The notes under the pieces: model-generated
Database searches by the model: none
The model's input: the letters and a program-made list of their open reading frames with translations, nothing else
Told to the model about the DNA's origin: nothing
Made by a program: the position numbers and the translations under genes
In this document: piece after piece, positions 55,953 to 64,000 of the stretch
Layout of the letters: the number at the start of each line of letters is the position of its first letter
Position numbering within the stretch: the stretch's first letter is position 1
From: Actinomycetota bacterium
GTDB lineage: Bacteria > Actinomycetota > Actinomycetes > Nanopelagicales > Nanopelagicaceae
Assembly: GCA_016870895.1 (NCBI GenBank)
Contig: VGAA01000003.1
Coordinates: forward strand, 1 to 64,000
Length of the DNA stretch: 64,000 nt
Direction of reading: 5' to 3'

Positions 55953-58900
55953 TTAAATCACCCCTCTGCCTTGGGGTTGAATTGGGCAAGATGATTTAAC
56001 TGCACAACTTCGGCAGCGATCATTAATCTTGGCAATAAATGTATTACCACTCATTTGCTCGGAAATTTCTAATAGCTCACTAGTTACCGCTTTTTCATCC
56101 ACTTTTTCTTGCGGTCTAGATTTAGCTTCTTTAGCTTTTGCATCTCCGATAAAAATTAGCTCAGCCCCTGAAACCTCTTGATGCTCTAACTTAGTCTTAA
56201 AGGCATTGTTAACTACTGCTAATTGATAGCTTTGTAATTGCTTGTTATTTCTGGCATCTTCATAACTTATGGCTGTCGCACCTGTTTTTAAGTCAACGAT
56301 GTAATACTTATTCTCGTTAGTTAGTTCAATCCGGTCAATTGAGCCGGAGATGACTGAATTACCTAATTTAAATTCGAATCTTTCTTCAACTGAAACTAGC
56401 TGATTTTTATTCTCTAAATTCCAACCATAAAATTTTTTGAGCATTTGAGCTGCTCTGCGGTATTCATAATCTTTAATCCAACCTTTGTTCATATCAATTA
56501 ATGTCCAAGCACCCTTAAGTTTTGCCTCTAATTGCGCTAGTGAGAGTTCAGGTTGTTGCTTTAATTGCGCTGCAATTACATGGATAGCTGTTCCTAATAC
56601 CTGAGCTGTTGAATCTGCATCTTTTCCACCACTTTGCTCAAGTAGCCATTTAAGCTCGCACTCAGTAAAGGACTCTAGTGAGCTAGGTGATATACGTTGT
56701 TGCTCATCTTCGCCAATAACTGGTGCACTAGTTGATAACTCTTTAATGCCCACCCAATTTTTAGGATCTGCTGATCTAACACCGGCATCTGCTAAAGTTT
56801 TTAAGGCAGAGGTAGCAAACGCAATCTCTCCTACATCCTGTGCTTGCATGGCCATTCTGCGCAAAGTTGCAACTATGGCTGGTTGGGTAATAGATCTTTC
56901 ATTTACAGTTAATTGGTAATCATCTGGAGCATATTTTTCAAAGTATCTAGATGGTTGATTATCTTCCTGTACTACTGCAGTTATAAATAGTTTTTCAGTT
57001 GATCTACTTGTTGCCACATTTAATAACCGCATTTCATCTTCAGCTAAACCAGAGGCTGCGATGGCATCTAATTGTTCTGGGTTACTGATCCCATGCCTGA
57101 ATATTTCTACTAATCTTTCAGTACCTAACAGTGATCCTCGCTGTTTTAGATTAGGCCAACTGCCATCTTGCATGCCAGCTAATGCTACGTAACGCCACTG
57201 AAGTCCCTTTGCTGAGTGAACTGTTAATACCTTAACAACTTCGCTACGTTGGGCAGATGCTGTAATGCTATCGGCCAAAATTTTCTCACCTAATAACTGA
57301 TCAATAAATAATCCAACTTTAGCCCCAGGAAGCCGCTCACTAAATCTTCTTGCTACCTCAAACAAAGTTATCACCGCATCTAAATTTTGATCAGCAATCC
57401 CACCTTTACTTCCACCGGCTAATGCTTGCCTTTGCCAAAGATTGGCAATACTTTCCCCATTATAATTTTTGGCATTACTCCAAATGCTCCAAAGTAGATC
57501 AGAGATATCTTTTGATTTAGCTAAAGACTTTTTCGCCGCTTCAATCAAATCATTTATCCGCTTTAGCGGCGTTAATTGTTCCCAAGGTAGATCAACACTC
57601 TTTGCAGTTAATGCTTCTAAAATTAATTCAGTCGAACTCTTGCGCTCATCAGTTGATTGCTCCTTACTTAGTGCAACTCTCATCTGGCGCATTAAAATTG
57701 CATCTGCTCCAGCAAACTCACTATAAAGAAGTGATTGGATTTGATCCCAATTACTTGGGGAGAGTTTGATTTGGCCAATTGCAATTTGGGCAATGGTAAG
57801 TATGGGCTTAATTGCTGGATTATCTGCCAAAGACAGAGCAGCAGCATCAATTTGAAGAGGGATTTGATTTTGAGCAAATGCTCTACTTAATGCTGCAACC
57901 TGTGCGCCAGGAGATCTTAAAATTACCGCCATCTCAGACCAAGGCACGCCATCTCTTAAGTGCGCAGCTCTAAATTGGTGAGCGATGAAATTAGCCTCAT
58001 CACTTACACTGCTTAATGCGGCAACTTTTGGATCGGTGGCATTTCTAAATTTTTTAGATAACTGGATTTGGTTTCTAATACCAAAATGCTCTAAATCGAC
58101 TAATAAATTATCTGGATCTGCTCCTCTAAATCTGCCAACTGCACTCTTTGGATCGGCAAAAATCACTAACTCTTGGTTACTAAGTAGTTTTAATAATTTA
58201 CGCTGGGCTCGGTCTGATTCTTCAAACTCATCAACATATATAACTTTAAATAAATTTTGATACCTCTGAAGCAATTTTGGATTACATTCTAATCTCTCAA
58301 TTGCATAAATAATTATCTCACTTGGATCAATTCTGGTTAATGAATTACTGGTAGTGCCATCCCTAAGTGCTAATGTTTTTTGATACCTACTCCAAAAATT
58401 GCCAATATAGGGCCAATATTTCTGACCATACTTGGTTGCATACTTATTTAATTCACTTGGTGAAGTGCCACGTTCGGTTGCTCTGCCAATAAAATCTCGT
58501 AACTCTTTGGCAAAACCTCTAGTTGATAGAGCTGGTATTAATTCAGCTGGCCATAGATTTGAATCTGGTTTCTGACTTAAACTTTGAAGATCAACTGCTA
58601 ATAATTGAGAAATAATTGCATCCTGCTCCGCACCAGAGAGTAGGACATATTTATTGCTTGGATTATTTTCCGAAGCAGCAATTGGATCATTTAATATCAA
58701 AAAGGCAATTGAGTGAAATGTTCTAGCGATTGGCTCATTTACGGTGTGTAGGTGCGAGTTTGCAGATGCAATTTGATCTCGTAATCTGCTGGCATTTTCT
58801 CGGCCATAAGTGATAGCCAGTATCTTATTTGGATCATCCCCAGTTGCAATTCGATTAGCAATTGCTGCAACTAAGGTAGAGGTTTTGCCACTACCTGCTG

Positions 58901-59033
58901 GACCCAATACCAGTAATGGTGATCCTCTATGATTTATTACCTGCTGTTGTTCATTACTTAATTGGGTAGCAGATAAAAAATTAGCAGAGTTTGATGGGCG
59001 AACTAGTTTTAGCTTTAATTCCCCTGTGGCCAC
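55953..59033 (-). CDS. adnA: AdnA-like helicase-nuclease subunit with Fe-S-type cysteines
   Basis: 1026 residues. Motor domain: Walker A GPAGSGKTSTL (about 41-51), Walker B YVDEFEESDRAQ, LTVHSAKGLQWRYVAL and NVATSRSTEKLFI. Motif II is DEFEE rather than DEYQD. Nuclease domain: LGTAIHVIA, SGSIDRIEL and VDLKTG...QLQSYQLAV. A cysteine in SFTECELKWLL plus CRSCAVKSSC near the C-terminus form the four-cysteine iron-sulfur pattern known from AddB-type nucleases. First gene of adnA-adnB, as in Mycobacterium. Confidence 0.92.
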   Translation of the reverse strand: MATGELKLKLVRPSNSANFLSATQLSNEQQQVINHRGSPLLVLGPAGSGKTSTLVAAIANRIATGDDPNKILAITYGRENASRLRDQIASANSHLHTVNEPIARTFHSIAFLILNDPIAASENNPSNKYVLLSGAEQDAIISQLLAVDLQSLSQKPDSNLWPAELIPALSTRGFAKELRDFIGRATERGTSPSELNKYATKYGQKYWPYIGNFWSRYQKTLALRDGTTSNSLTRIDPSEIIIYAIERLECNPKLLQRYQNLFKVIYVDEFEESDRAQRKLLKLLSNQELVIFADPKSAVGRFRGADPDNLLVDLEHFGIRNQIQLSKKFRNATDPKVAALSSVSDEANFIAHQFRAAHLRDGVPWSEMAVILRSPGAQVAALSRAFAQNQIPLQIDAAALSLADNPAIKPILTIAQIAIGQIKLSPSNWDQIQSLLYSEFAGADAILMRQMRVALSKEQSTDERKSSTELILEALTAKSVDLPWEQLTPLKRINDLIEAAKKSLAKSKDISDLLWSIWSNAKNYNGESIANLWQRQALAGGSKGGIADQNLDAVITLFEVARRFSERLPGAKVGLFIDQLLGEKILADSITASAQRSEVVKVLTVHSAKGLQWRYVALAGMQDGSWPNLKQRGSLLGTERLVEIFRHGISNPEQLDAIAASGLAEDEMRLLNVATSRSTEKLFITAVVQEDNQPSRYFEKYAPDDYQLTVNERSITQPAIVATLRRMAMQAQDVGEIAFATSALKTLADAGVRSADPKNWVGIKELSTSAPVIGEDEQQRISPSSLESFTECELKWLLEQSGGKDADSTAQVLGTAIHVIAAQLKQQPELSLAQLEAKLKGAWTLIDMNKGWIKDYEYRRAAQMLKKFYGWNLENKNQLVSVEERFEFKLGNSVISGSIDRIELTNENKYYIVDLKTGATAISYEDARNNKQLQSYQLAVVNNAFKTKLEHQEVSGAELIFIGDAKAKEAKSRPQEKVDEKAVTSELLEISEQMSGNTFIAKINDRCRSCAVKSSCPIQPQGRGVI

Positions 59034-59098
59034 GGCTTAATTTAACGCCACCGATCTGACATTAATGGGAGATTAATGAAATGGTAGAGATTTTAGGC

Positions 59099-60997
59099 TT
59101 AGGAGTTTTCGTTTGCTCGCTTGGCTTTTGAGGTAATGCGAGCGCGGGTTGAACCATCCAAAATCACCTTACGAATTCGCACTACCGCAGGGGTCACCTC
59201 AACACACTCATCCTCGCGGCAAAACTCAAGAGCACCCTCCATATTTAATTTCTTAGCTGGTATCAAGCGTTCCGATTCATCACTACCGGAGGCTCGCATA
59301 TTGGTTAATTTCTTTTCTCGAACGCAGTTAACATCCATATCCTCGCTGCGAGAGTTCTCCCCAATAACCATGCCCTCATAAACCTCATCCCCTGGTTCAA
59401 CAAATATTGAGCCACGATCTTGTGTGCCATAGAGTGCGTAACTTGTGACAACGCCCAGGCGATCTGAAACTAAGGAGCCAGTTGATCTAGTTCTAAGCTC
59501 ACCATGCCAAGCTTCATAACCATCAAATACATGGTGTAAAAGTCCAGTACCGCGAGTTTCAGTTAAAAACTCAGTTCTAAAACCAATTAAGCCTCGGGAT
59601 GGAACTCGGTAATCTAATCGGATCCAGCTAGTGCCATGGTTAACCATCTGCTCCATGCGCCCTTTACGAAGTGCCATAAGTTGAGTGATCACACCTAGAT
59701 ACTCCTCTGGGGCATCAATTGAAAGCCGCTCCATCGGCTCATGTAATTTGCCATCAACCATTTTAGTTACCACCTGCGGCTTACCAACAGTTAACTCAAA
59801 TCCCTCTCGCTTCATAATTTCAACTAGGACGGCAAGTTGTAACTCACCTCGACCCTGCACCTCCCAGGTATCTGGTCGATCAGTATTTAATACTCGAAGT
59901 GAAACATTTCCTACTAGCTCAGTATCTAATCTATTTTTGACTTGGCGAGCAGTTAATTTTGAACCACTCTTGCCCGCTAAAGGTGAGGTATTGATTCCAA
60001 TAGTCATCGAAATACTTGGCTCATCTACGGTAATTAATGGCAATGGGTGTGGATTTTCTAAATCAGCTAATGTCTCACCTAAGGTAATAGTTTCAAAGCC
60101 AGCTACAGCAATTATGTCGCCCGGGTGTGCCTCAAGTGCTGGTACTCGCTCAAGTGCTTCGGTCATTAATAACTCAGAGACTTTTACCTTTGACATTGAG
60201 CCATCAGTTTTAATCCAGGTTACTGTTTGACCTTTTTTAATCACACCCTCTCTTACTCGACACAGCGCTAACCTGCCTAAGAAAGGAGATGAATCTAAGT
60301 TTGTAACATGGGCTTGTAATGGTGCACCCTCATGATATTGCGGTGCGGGAATGGATGAGAAAATAGTTTCAAATAAAACATCTAAGTTCTCCTCTTTTGG
60401 CATGCCACCATCTGCTGGCCGCTCTAGCGATGCTCTACCTGCTTTAGCTGAGGCGTAAACAATTGGAAACTCAATTTGATCCTCATTGGCATCTAAATCT
60501 AAAAATAAGGCATACGCCTCATCTACTACCTCTGCGATTCGAGAGTCTGGTCGATCTACTTTATTAATTAACAAAATTACGGGGAGATTTTTTTGCAAAG
60601 CTTTTCTAAGTACGAATCTAGTTTGGGGCAGTGGTCCCTCGGAGGCATCAACTAATAAAATAACGCCATCTACCATCTCTAAGCCGCGCTCTACCTCGCC
60701 ACCAAAATCTGCGTGCCCTGGGGTATCAATAATATTTACAATTTTGTCGCCACGTTTTACCGCTGTATTTTTTGCCAGGATGGTAATTCCTTTTTCTCGC
60801 TCTAAATCCATCGAATCCATCATTCGATCTTGACCCTCATCTTGTTTTTTATGAGCGGCAAATGCACCAGATTGCCATAACATGGCATCAACTAAGGTGG
60901 TTTTACCGTGATCTACGTGAGCAATAATTGCCACATTTCTCAAGTTATCTCGAGTCTTTACTGGCAGATCTTTTAAGTGTGCTTGTTTTTTAGACAT
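59099..60997 (-). CDS. typA: Translational GTPase TypA/BipA
   Basis: 632 residues. G1 AHVDHGKTTLVDAML (about 26-40), the switch region with REKGITI, G3 DTPGHADFGGE, G4 NKVDR; then an EF-G-like domain II and the C-terminal TypA domain (RGLIGFRTEFLTETRGTG). It acts on the ribosome under stress or cold and helps 50S assembly. The ATG overlaps the ychF stop by eight bases. Confidence 0.97.
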   Translation of the reverse strand: MSKKQAHLKDLPVKTRDNLRNVAIIAHVDHGKTTLVDAMLWQSGAFAAHKKQDEGQDRMMDSMDLEREKGITILAKNTAVKRGDKIVNIIDTPGHADFGGEVERGLEMVDGVILLVDASEGPLPQTRFVLRKALQKNLPVILLINKVDRPDSRIAEVVDEAYALFLDLDANEDQIEFPIVYASAKAGRASLERPADGGMPKEENLDVLFETIFSSIPAPQYHEGAPLQAHVTNLDSSPFLGRLALCRVREGVIKKGQTVTWIKTDGSMSKVKVSELLMTEALERVPALEAHPGDIIAVAGFETITLGETLADLENPHPLPLITVDEPSISMTIGINTSPLAGKSGSKLTARQVKNRLDTELVGNVSLRVLNTDRPDTWEVQGRGELQLAVLVEIMKREGFELTVGKPQVVTKMVDGKLHEPMERLSIDAPEEYLGVITQLMALRKGRMEQMVNHGTSWIRLDYRVPSRGLIGFRTEFLTETRGTGLLHHVFDGYEAWHGELRTRSTGSLVSDRLGVVTSYALYGTQDRGSIFVEPGDEVYEGMVIGENSRSEDMDVNCVREKKLTNMRASGSDESERLIPAKKLNMEGALEFCREDECVEVTPAVVRIRKVILDGSTRARITSKAKRANENS

Positions 60998-62063
60998 TAA
61001 ATCTAAACTCCACTACATCGCCATCATTCATCACGTAATCCTTACCTTCCATTCGCACCTTGCCATTGGCGCGGGCTTGCACCATTGAGCCAGCAGTTAC
61101 TAAGTCATCAAAGGAGATAACTTCGGCTTTGATAAAACCTTTTTGAAAATCTGTGTGAATTACTCCAGCTGCAACTGGGGCGGTATCACCTTTATGAATC
61201 GTCCACGCTCTGGCCTCTTTTGGGCCTGCGGTCAGATATGTCTGCAATCCTAATGTATTAAATCCCACTCGAGCCAATGTAGTAAGGCCCGGCTCACTTA
61301 ACCCAATAGATTTAAGTAATTCCAGCGCGTCTGCCTCATCTAAATCAGCTAACTCAGCCTCAGTCTTTGCATCTAGAAATATTGCCTCAGCTGGGGAAAC
61401 TAATTTTGCTAACTCTTGGCGCAAATTATTATCAGCTAACTCGGCTGCATCAACATTAAATACATATAAAAATGGTTTAGCAGTTAATAGTTGTAATTCA
61501 CCAATTGCTGATAAATCAACCGATGATCCTTTAAGAAGTTGACCTTGGTTTAATACTTGAGAAGCAACTTTGGCCGCTGCCAAAACTGGTGCTTTCTCCT
61601 TAACCGTTCTAACCTCTTTTTCTAATCTAGGAATAGCTTTTTCTAGAGTTTGTAGATCGGCTAAACAAAGTTCGGTATTAATTGTTTCCATATCTTTTTT
61701 TGGATCAACATTGCCATCTACATGCACCACATCATTATCTTTAAACACTCGAATTACCTGACAGATGGCATCACTTTCTCTGATATTTGCTAAGAACTTA
61801 TTGCCCAGGCCAGCGCCCTCAGAGGCACCTTTGACAATTCCAGCAATATCTACAAAGGAGACGGAAGCGGGCAGGATTTTTTCAGATTGAAATATTTTAG
61901 CTAGGACGGCAAGCCGCTCATCTGGCACACCCACCACACCAACATTGGGTTCGATAGTGGCAAAGGGGTAGTTAGCAGCTAGGACATTGTTCTTAGTTAG
62001 GGCGTTAAACAGGGTGGACTTACCCACATTTGGCAGACCGACGATTCCAATTGAAAGGCTCAC
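60990..62063 (-). CDS. ychF: Redox-regulated ribosome-binding ATPase YchF (OLA1)
   Basis: 357 residues. G1 [15 protein letters not shown] (about 9-23), G3 [18 protein letters not shown], the NxxE-type G4 YVFNVDA that favours ATP, and a C-terminal TGS domain ending [14 protein letters not shown]. Full length. Located between typA and the divergent rmuC. Confidence 0.97.
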   Translation of the reverse strand: MSLSIGIVGLPNVGKSTLFNALTKNNVLAANYPFATIEPNVGVVGVPDERLAVLAKIFQSEKILPASVSFVDIAGIVKGASEGAGLGNKFLANIRESDAICQVIRVFKDNDVVHVDGNVDPKKDMETINTELCLADLQTLEKAIPRLEKEVRTVKEKAPVLAAAKVASQVLNQGQLLKGSSVDLSAIGELQLLTAKPFLYVFNVDAAELADNNLRQELAKLVSPAEAIFLDAKTEAELADLDEADALELLKSIGLSEPGLTTLARVGFNTLGLQTYLTAGPKEARAWTIHKGDTAPVAAGVIHTDFQKGFIKAEVISFDDLVTAGSMVQARANGKVRMEGKDYVMNDGDVVEFRFNV

Positions 62064-62114
62064 GAGGGGTAAAGCCTACGCAAGTTTGTCAGCACTTGAT
62101 GCCACTATAACCCC

Positions 62115-63275
62115 ATGCCCGCATCGATAACCTCCCTAATTATTGGCCTTGCCATTGGCATACCGGCAGGTTTTGCCATTGGTTACCTATTAAAAGCTTT
62201 GCGCCATAAATCAAGTGGCAGCGATGGGGCATTACTTGATGATTATAAAAAACAGCTTGAGGCGGAGCGAAGCAAAACTGAAAACTCAATTAAGTTAACC
62301 GCTGAGTTAACGGCCATGAAATCAACCGTTGAAAAATTATCACTGCAATCTAATGAGGCTAATCGAGTAAGAAGTGAGGCTGAGGCCAAACTTGAAACCA
62401 CAATTAATGAGATGCGCCGGGCTAGTGAATCTATTTTTGATGAGACTAAAAAAATAGCTGGTGCACTTTCAAATAGTCAGGCACGTGGAAAATTTGGTGA
62501 GGCCCAACTTGAGTTACTTTTACAATCAGCAGGGCTTAGAGAGGGACAGGAGTACTCAAGACAAAAATCAACCACCGATGCAGATTCATCTGGTATTCCA
62601 GATATCACAGTAAAGATGCCTGGGGGTTCGGCCATATTTATCGACTCTAAATTTCCATTTGATCGCTTTTTAGATGCCTTCGGTACCGATGTGCAAAGTG
62701 AACGGGATGATTTTTTAGCTCAACATACAAAAGATTTACTTAAGCATGTTGAAGCGCTGGCAAAACGTGGTTATCACAAATCAGCTGGCTCTCCTGATTT
62801 TGTGGTCTTATTTGTGCCATTTGAAACCTTGCTAGCTGAAGCCTTAAGAATTGATCCCACCTTTTTGGAAAAAGCATTTAAATTAAATGTCACCATCGCT
62901 ACCCCAACCTCAATGATGGCGCTACTTAGAACTATTGGTTATATTTTTACTAGAAATAAATTGGCAGATAATGCCGATGAGATTCAAAAGGTGGCAAATA
63001 CCTTTTTAAAAAATATCACCTTACTTCATGGCAAGATTGTGGCGGTTGGTAAGGCAATCTCATCAACTACAAAAGCTTATGAAGATTTAATTCCAACTGC
63101 TGAAAAAACTGTATTAAGCCCAGCTAGAAGAATACATAATTTAGGAGTAGCTGGTGATAAAGATAAGTTAGCAATTGAGTACCCAGAATCCCCAGGAGCA
63201 GTGAGAGAGCTAAGATCAATTTCAGCAGAGGATGATTTCATTGAGGTCGAAGAGATTGAGGCAGATGACAAGTGA
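62115..63275 (+). CDS. rmuC: RmuC family protein
   Basis: 386 residues. An N-terminal membrane helix (about 5-27) and a coiled coil (about 40-115) are followed by the RmuC nuclease-like domain with GKFGEAQLELLLQSAGL, IFIDSKFPFDRF (the PD-D/ExK-type D...K) and FVPFETLLAEALR. The family limits inversion or recombination at repeats by an unknown mechanism. The stop overlaps the next gene as GTGA. Confidence 0.93.
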   Translation: MPASITSLIIGLAIGIPAGFAIGYLLKALRHKSSGSDGALLDDYKKQLEAERSKTENSIKLTAELTAMKSTVEKLSLQSNEANRVRSEAEAKLETTINEMRRASESIFDETKKIAGALSNSQARGKFGEAQLELLLQSAGLREGQEYSRQKSTTDADSSGIPDITVKMPGGSAIFIDSKFPFDRFLDAFGTDVQSERDDFLAQHTKDLLKHVEALAKRGYHKSAGSPDFVVLFVPFETLLAEALRIDPTFLEKAFKLNVTIATPTSMMALLRTIGYIFTRNKLADNADEIQKVANTFLKNITLLHGKIVAVGKAISSTTKAYEDLIPTAEKTVLSPARRIHNLGVAGDKDKLAIEYPESPGAVRELRSISAEDDFIEVEEIEADDK

Positions 63276-63685
63276 GTAATCTGCCAATTAATTCACCAAT
63301 TAAAGGTCCTGGGCTAACTAAGCCTGGGGTAATTGTTTTGCAATTTTTAGTTATCTTTTTGTTCCAAGCAGTTGAATTACTCTTTAGATCCTCCCTAGGC
63401 ATAATCACAGCGATCGCTATCTGGATCGCTTTTTTTGGTGCAATTTACCTAGGCCGAGTTGGCACCTTATATGTGGCCGCAGTTTCACCACCGATCTCAC
63501 TTTTAATCTCGTCATTGATTTTAATGCCAACAATTGGCGGCGGATCCTTTATGCCAACTAAATTGTTACTAGATTTAGTATCAGGTTTAGCGGCAATTAA
63601 TTTTTACCTACTAAGTGGAGCGGCAATAACCTGGTTTTTATGGTTTAAAAAAGAGCGAGGTAGGACAGATTCAGCTACTTACTAG
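63272..63685 (+). CDS. Small membrane protein (DUF6542-like)
   Basis: 137 residues, GTG start overlapping the rmuC stop. Four hydrophobic segments (about 20-36, 40-56, 63-85 and 103-124) and a basic end. The place between ychF and ispH matches the DUF6542 gene of Actinobacteria (Rv1111c region); family assignment is by position and shape. The last 11 bases overlap the converging ispH. Confidence 0.75.
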   Translation: MSNLPINSPIKGPGLTKPGVIVLQFLVIFLFQAVELLFRSSLGIITAIAIWIAFFGAIYLGRVGTLYVAAVSPPISLLISSLILMPTIGGGSFMPTKLLLDLVSGLAAINFYLLSGAAITWFLWFKKERGRTDSATY

Positions 63686-64000
63686 CGGCTTTAATATCTT
63701 TTCTAAGCTCTGGTGGGATTGCAAAAAGTAGATGCTCCTCAGTTGCAGTTATAGTCTCTACCTCACCAAAACCACGCTCAGCTAACCAGTTAAGTAAATC
63801 CTTTACCAAAATCTCTGGTACCGATGCCCCACTGGTGACACCAACTGTATTAACACCAGCTAACCATTCATCCTTGGCCTCTGCGGCGTAATCAATTAAG
63901 TAAGCAGCCTTGGCGCCATACTCCAGGGAAACTTCAACTAATCGAACTGAGTTTGATGAGTTGGTTGAGCCAACTACTAAAACTAGATCAGCTTTTGGTG
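63675..64000 (-). CDS. ispH: 4-hydroxy-3-methylbut-2-enyl diphosphate reductase IspH, C-terminal part
   Basis: The last enzyme of the MEP isoprenoid pathway, with a 4Fe-4S centre. Only the last 107 codons are present; the start lies beyond the window edge. Visible motifs are [15 protein letters not shown], which binds the diphosphate, and [14 protein letters not shown]. The third cluster cysteine usually found before SxNSSN is replaced by context not visible here or lies upstream. The MEP pathway would supply carotenoid and retinal precursors as well as quinones. Confidence 0.95.
   Translation of the reverse strand, partial: PKADLVLVVGSTNSSNSVRLVEVSLEYGAKAAYLIDYAAEAKDEWLAGVNTVGVTSGASVPEILVKDLLNWLAERGFGEVETITATEEHLLFAIPPELRKDIKAASK

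Noticed and set aside
59685-60230. A 181-codon plus-strand frame within typA
   Set aside because: Antisense shadow of a certain gene, Ser/Thr-rich low-quality protein.

Overview
The window is chromosomal DNA of a low-GC, streamlined actinobacterium. The best guess is a freshwater planktonic lineage of the acI / Nanopelagicales type ('Ca. Planktophila' or 'Ca. Nanopelagicus'). The evidence is an actinorhodopsin, a WhiB-family regulator, a Kgd-type fused 2-oxoglutarate dehydrogenase, AdnAB, a nickel superoxide dismutase and gene neighbourhoods that match those of Mycobacterium and Streptomyces, in AT-rich DNA with very short intergenic gaps and many TAATG or ATGA stop-start overlaps. I saw no insertion sequence, prophage or CRISPR array.

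Layout. 1-10400 (- strand): argS-lysA-hom-thrC-thrB, then rho-rpmE-prfA-prmC, the classic actinobacterial block for arginyl-tRNA, lysine, threonine and translation termination. 10450-14000: tRNA-Leu, a coiled-coil protein, a membrane O-acyltransferase and a histone-tail-like membrane protein. 14100-20300: rdgB, rph (apparently starting at ATT) and murI, then actinorhodopsin on the opposite strand, then DUF2017, clpS, a secreted GH18 protein and DUF3039. 20300-24150: argF and the three-gene proton-translocating transhydrogenase. 24150-27600: ribD-ribE-ribBA-ribH under an FMN riboswitch. 27660-34220: argG, a small membrane protein, an SDR and kgd. 34200-36600: sodX/sodN, a FlK-like thioesterase, and a redox anti-sigma/sigma pair with a good SigR/SigH-type promoter. 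36700-41450: aroA, rsgA, a copper ATPase and initiator tRNA. 41500-59030: UPF0182, PDZ-Lon protease, a 58-residue membrane protein, a DUF2342 protein, a structured RNA candidate, a YgjP-like metallopeptidase, DUF5679, a whiB7-like gene with a uORF/terminator leader, a UvrD2-like helicase, nudC, an EEP phosphatase, adnB and adnA. 59100-64000: typA, ychF, rmuC, a small membrane protein and the 3' end of ispH.

How it works together. Most genes are housekeeping: amino-acid, riboflavin and cofactor synthesis, translation, DNA repair and envelope. Light-driven proton pumping by the rhodopsin could feed the proton-driven transhydrogenase (NADPH supply); this link is inference. Stress responses are represented by SigH/RsrA (thiol-oxidative stress), NiSOD (superoxide), CopA (copper), WhiB7 (ribosome-targeting drugs or translation stress) and AdnAB (double-strand breaks).

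The most interesting signals lie outside ordinary ORFs: the rph ATT start; the whiB7-type attenuator with a probably leaderless 58-codon uORF; a stable C-loop RNA fold at 47140-47219; four DnaA-box-like nonamers just downstream of it; and an autoregulatory SigH-type promoter abutting the sigma-factor start codon. No CDS cluster here looks like a wholly new system.
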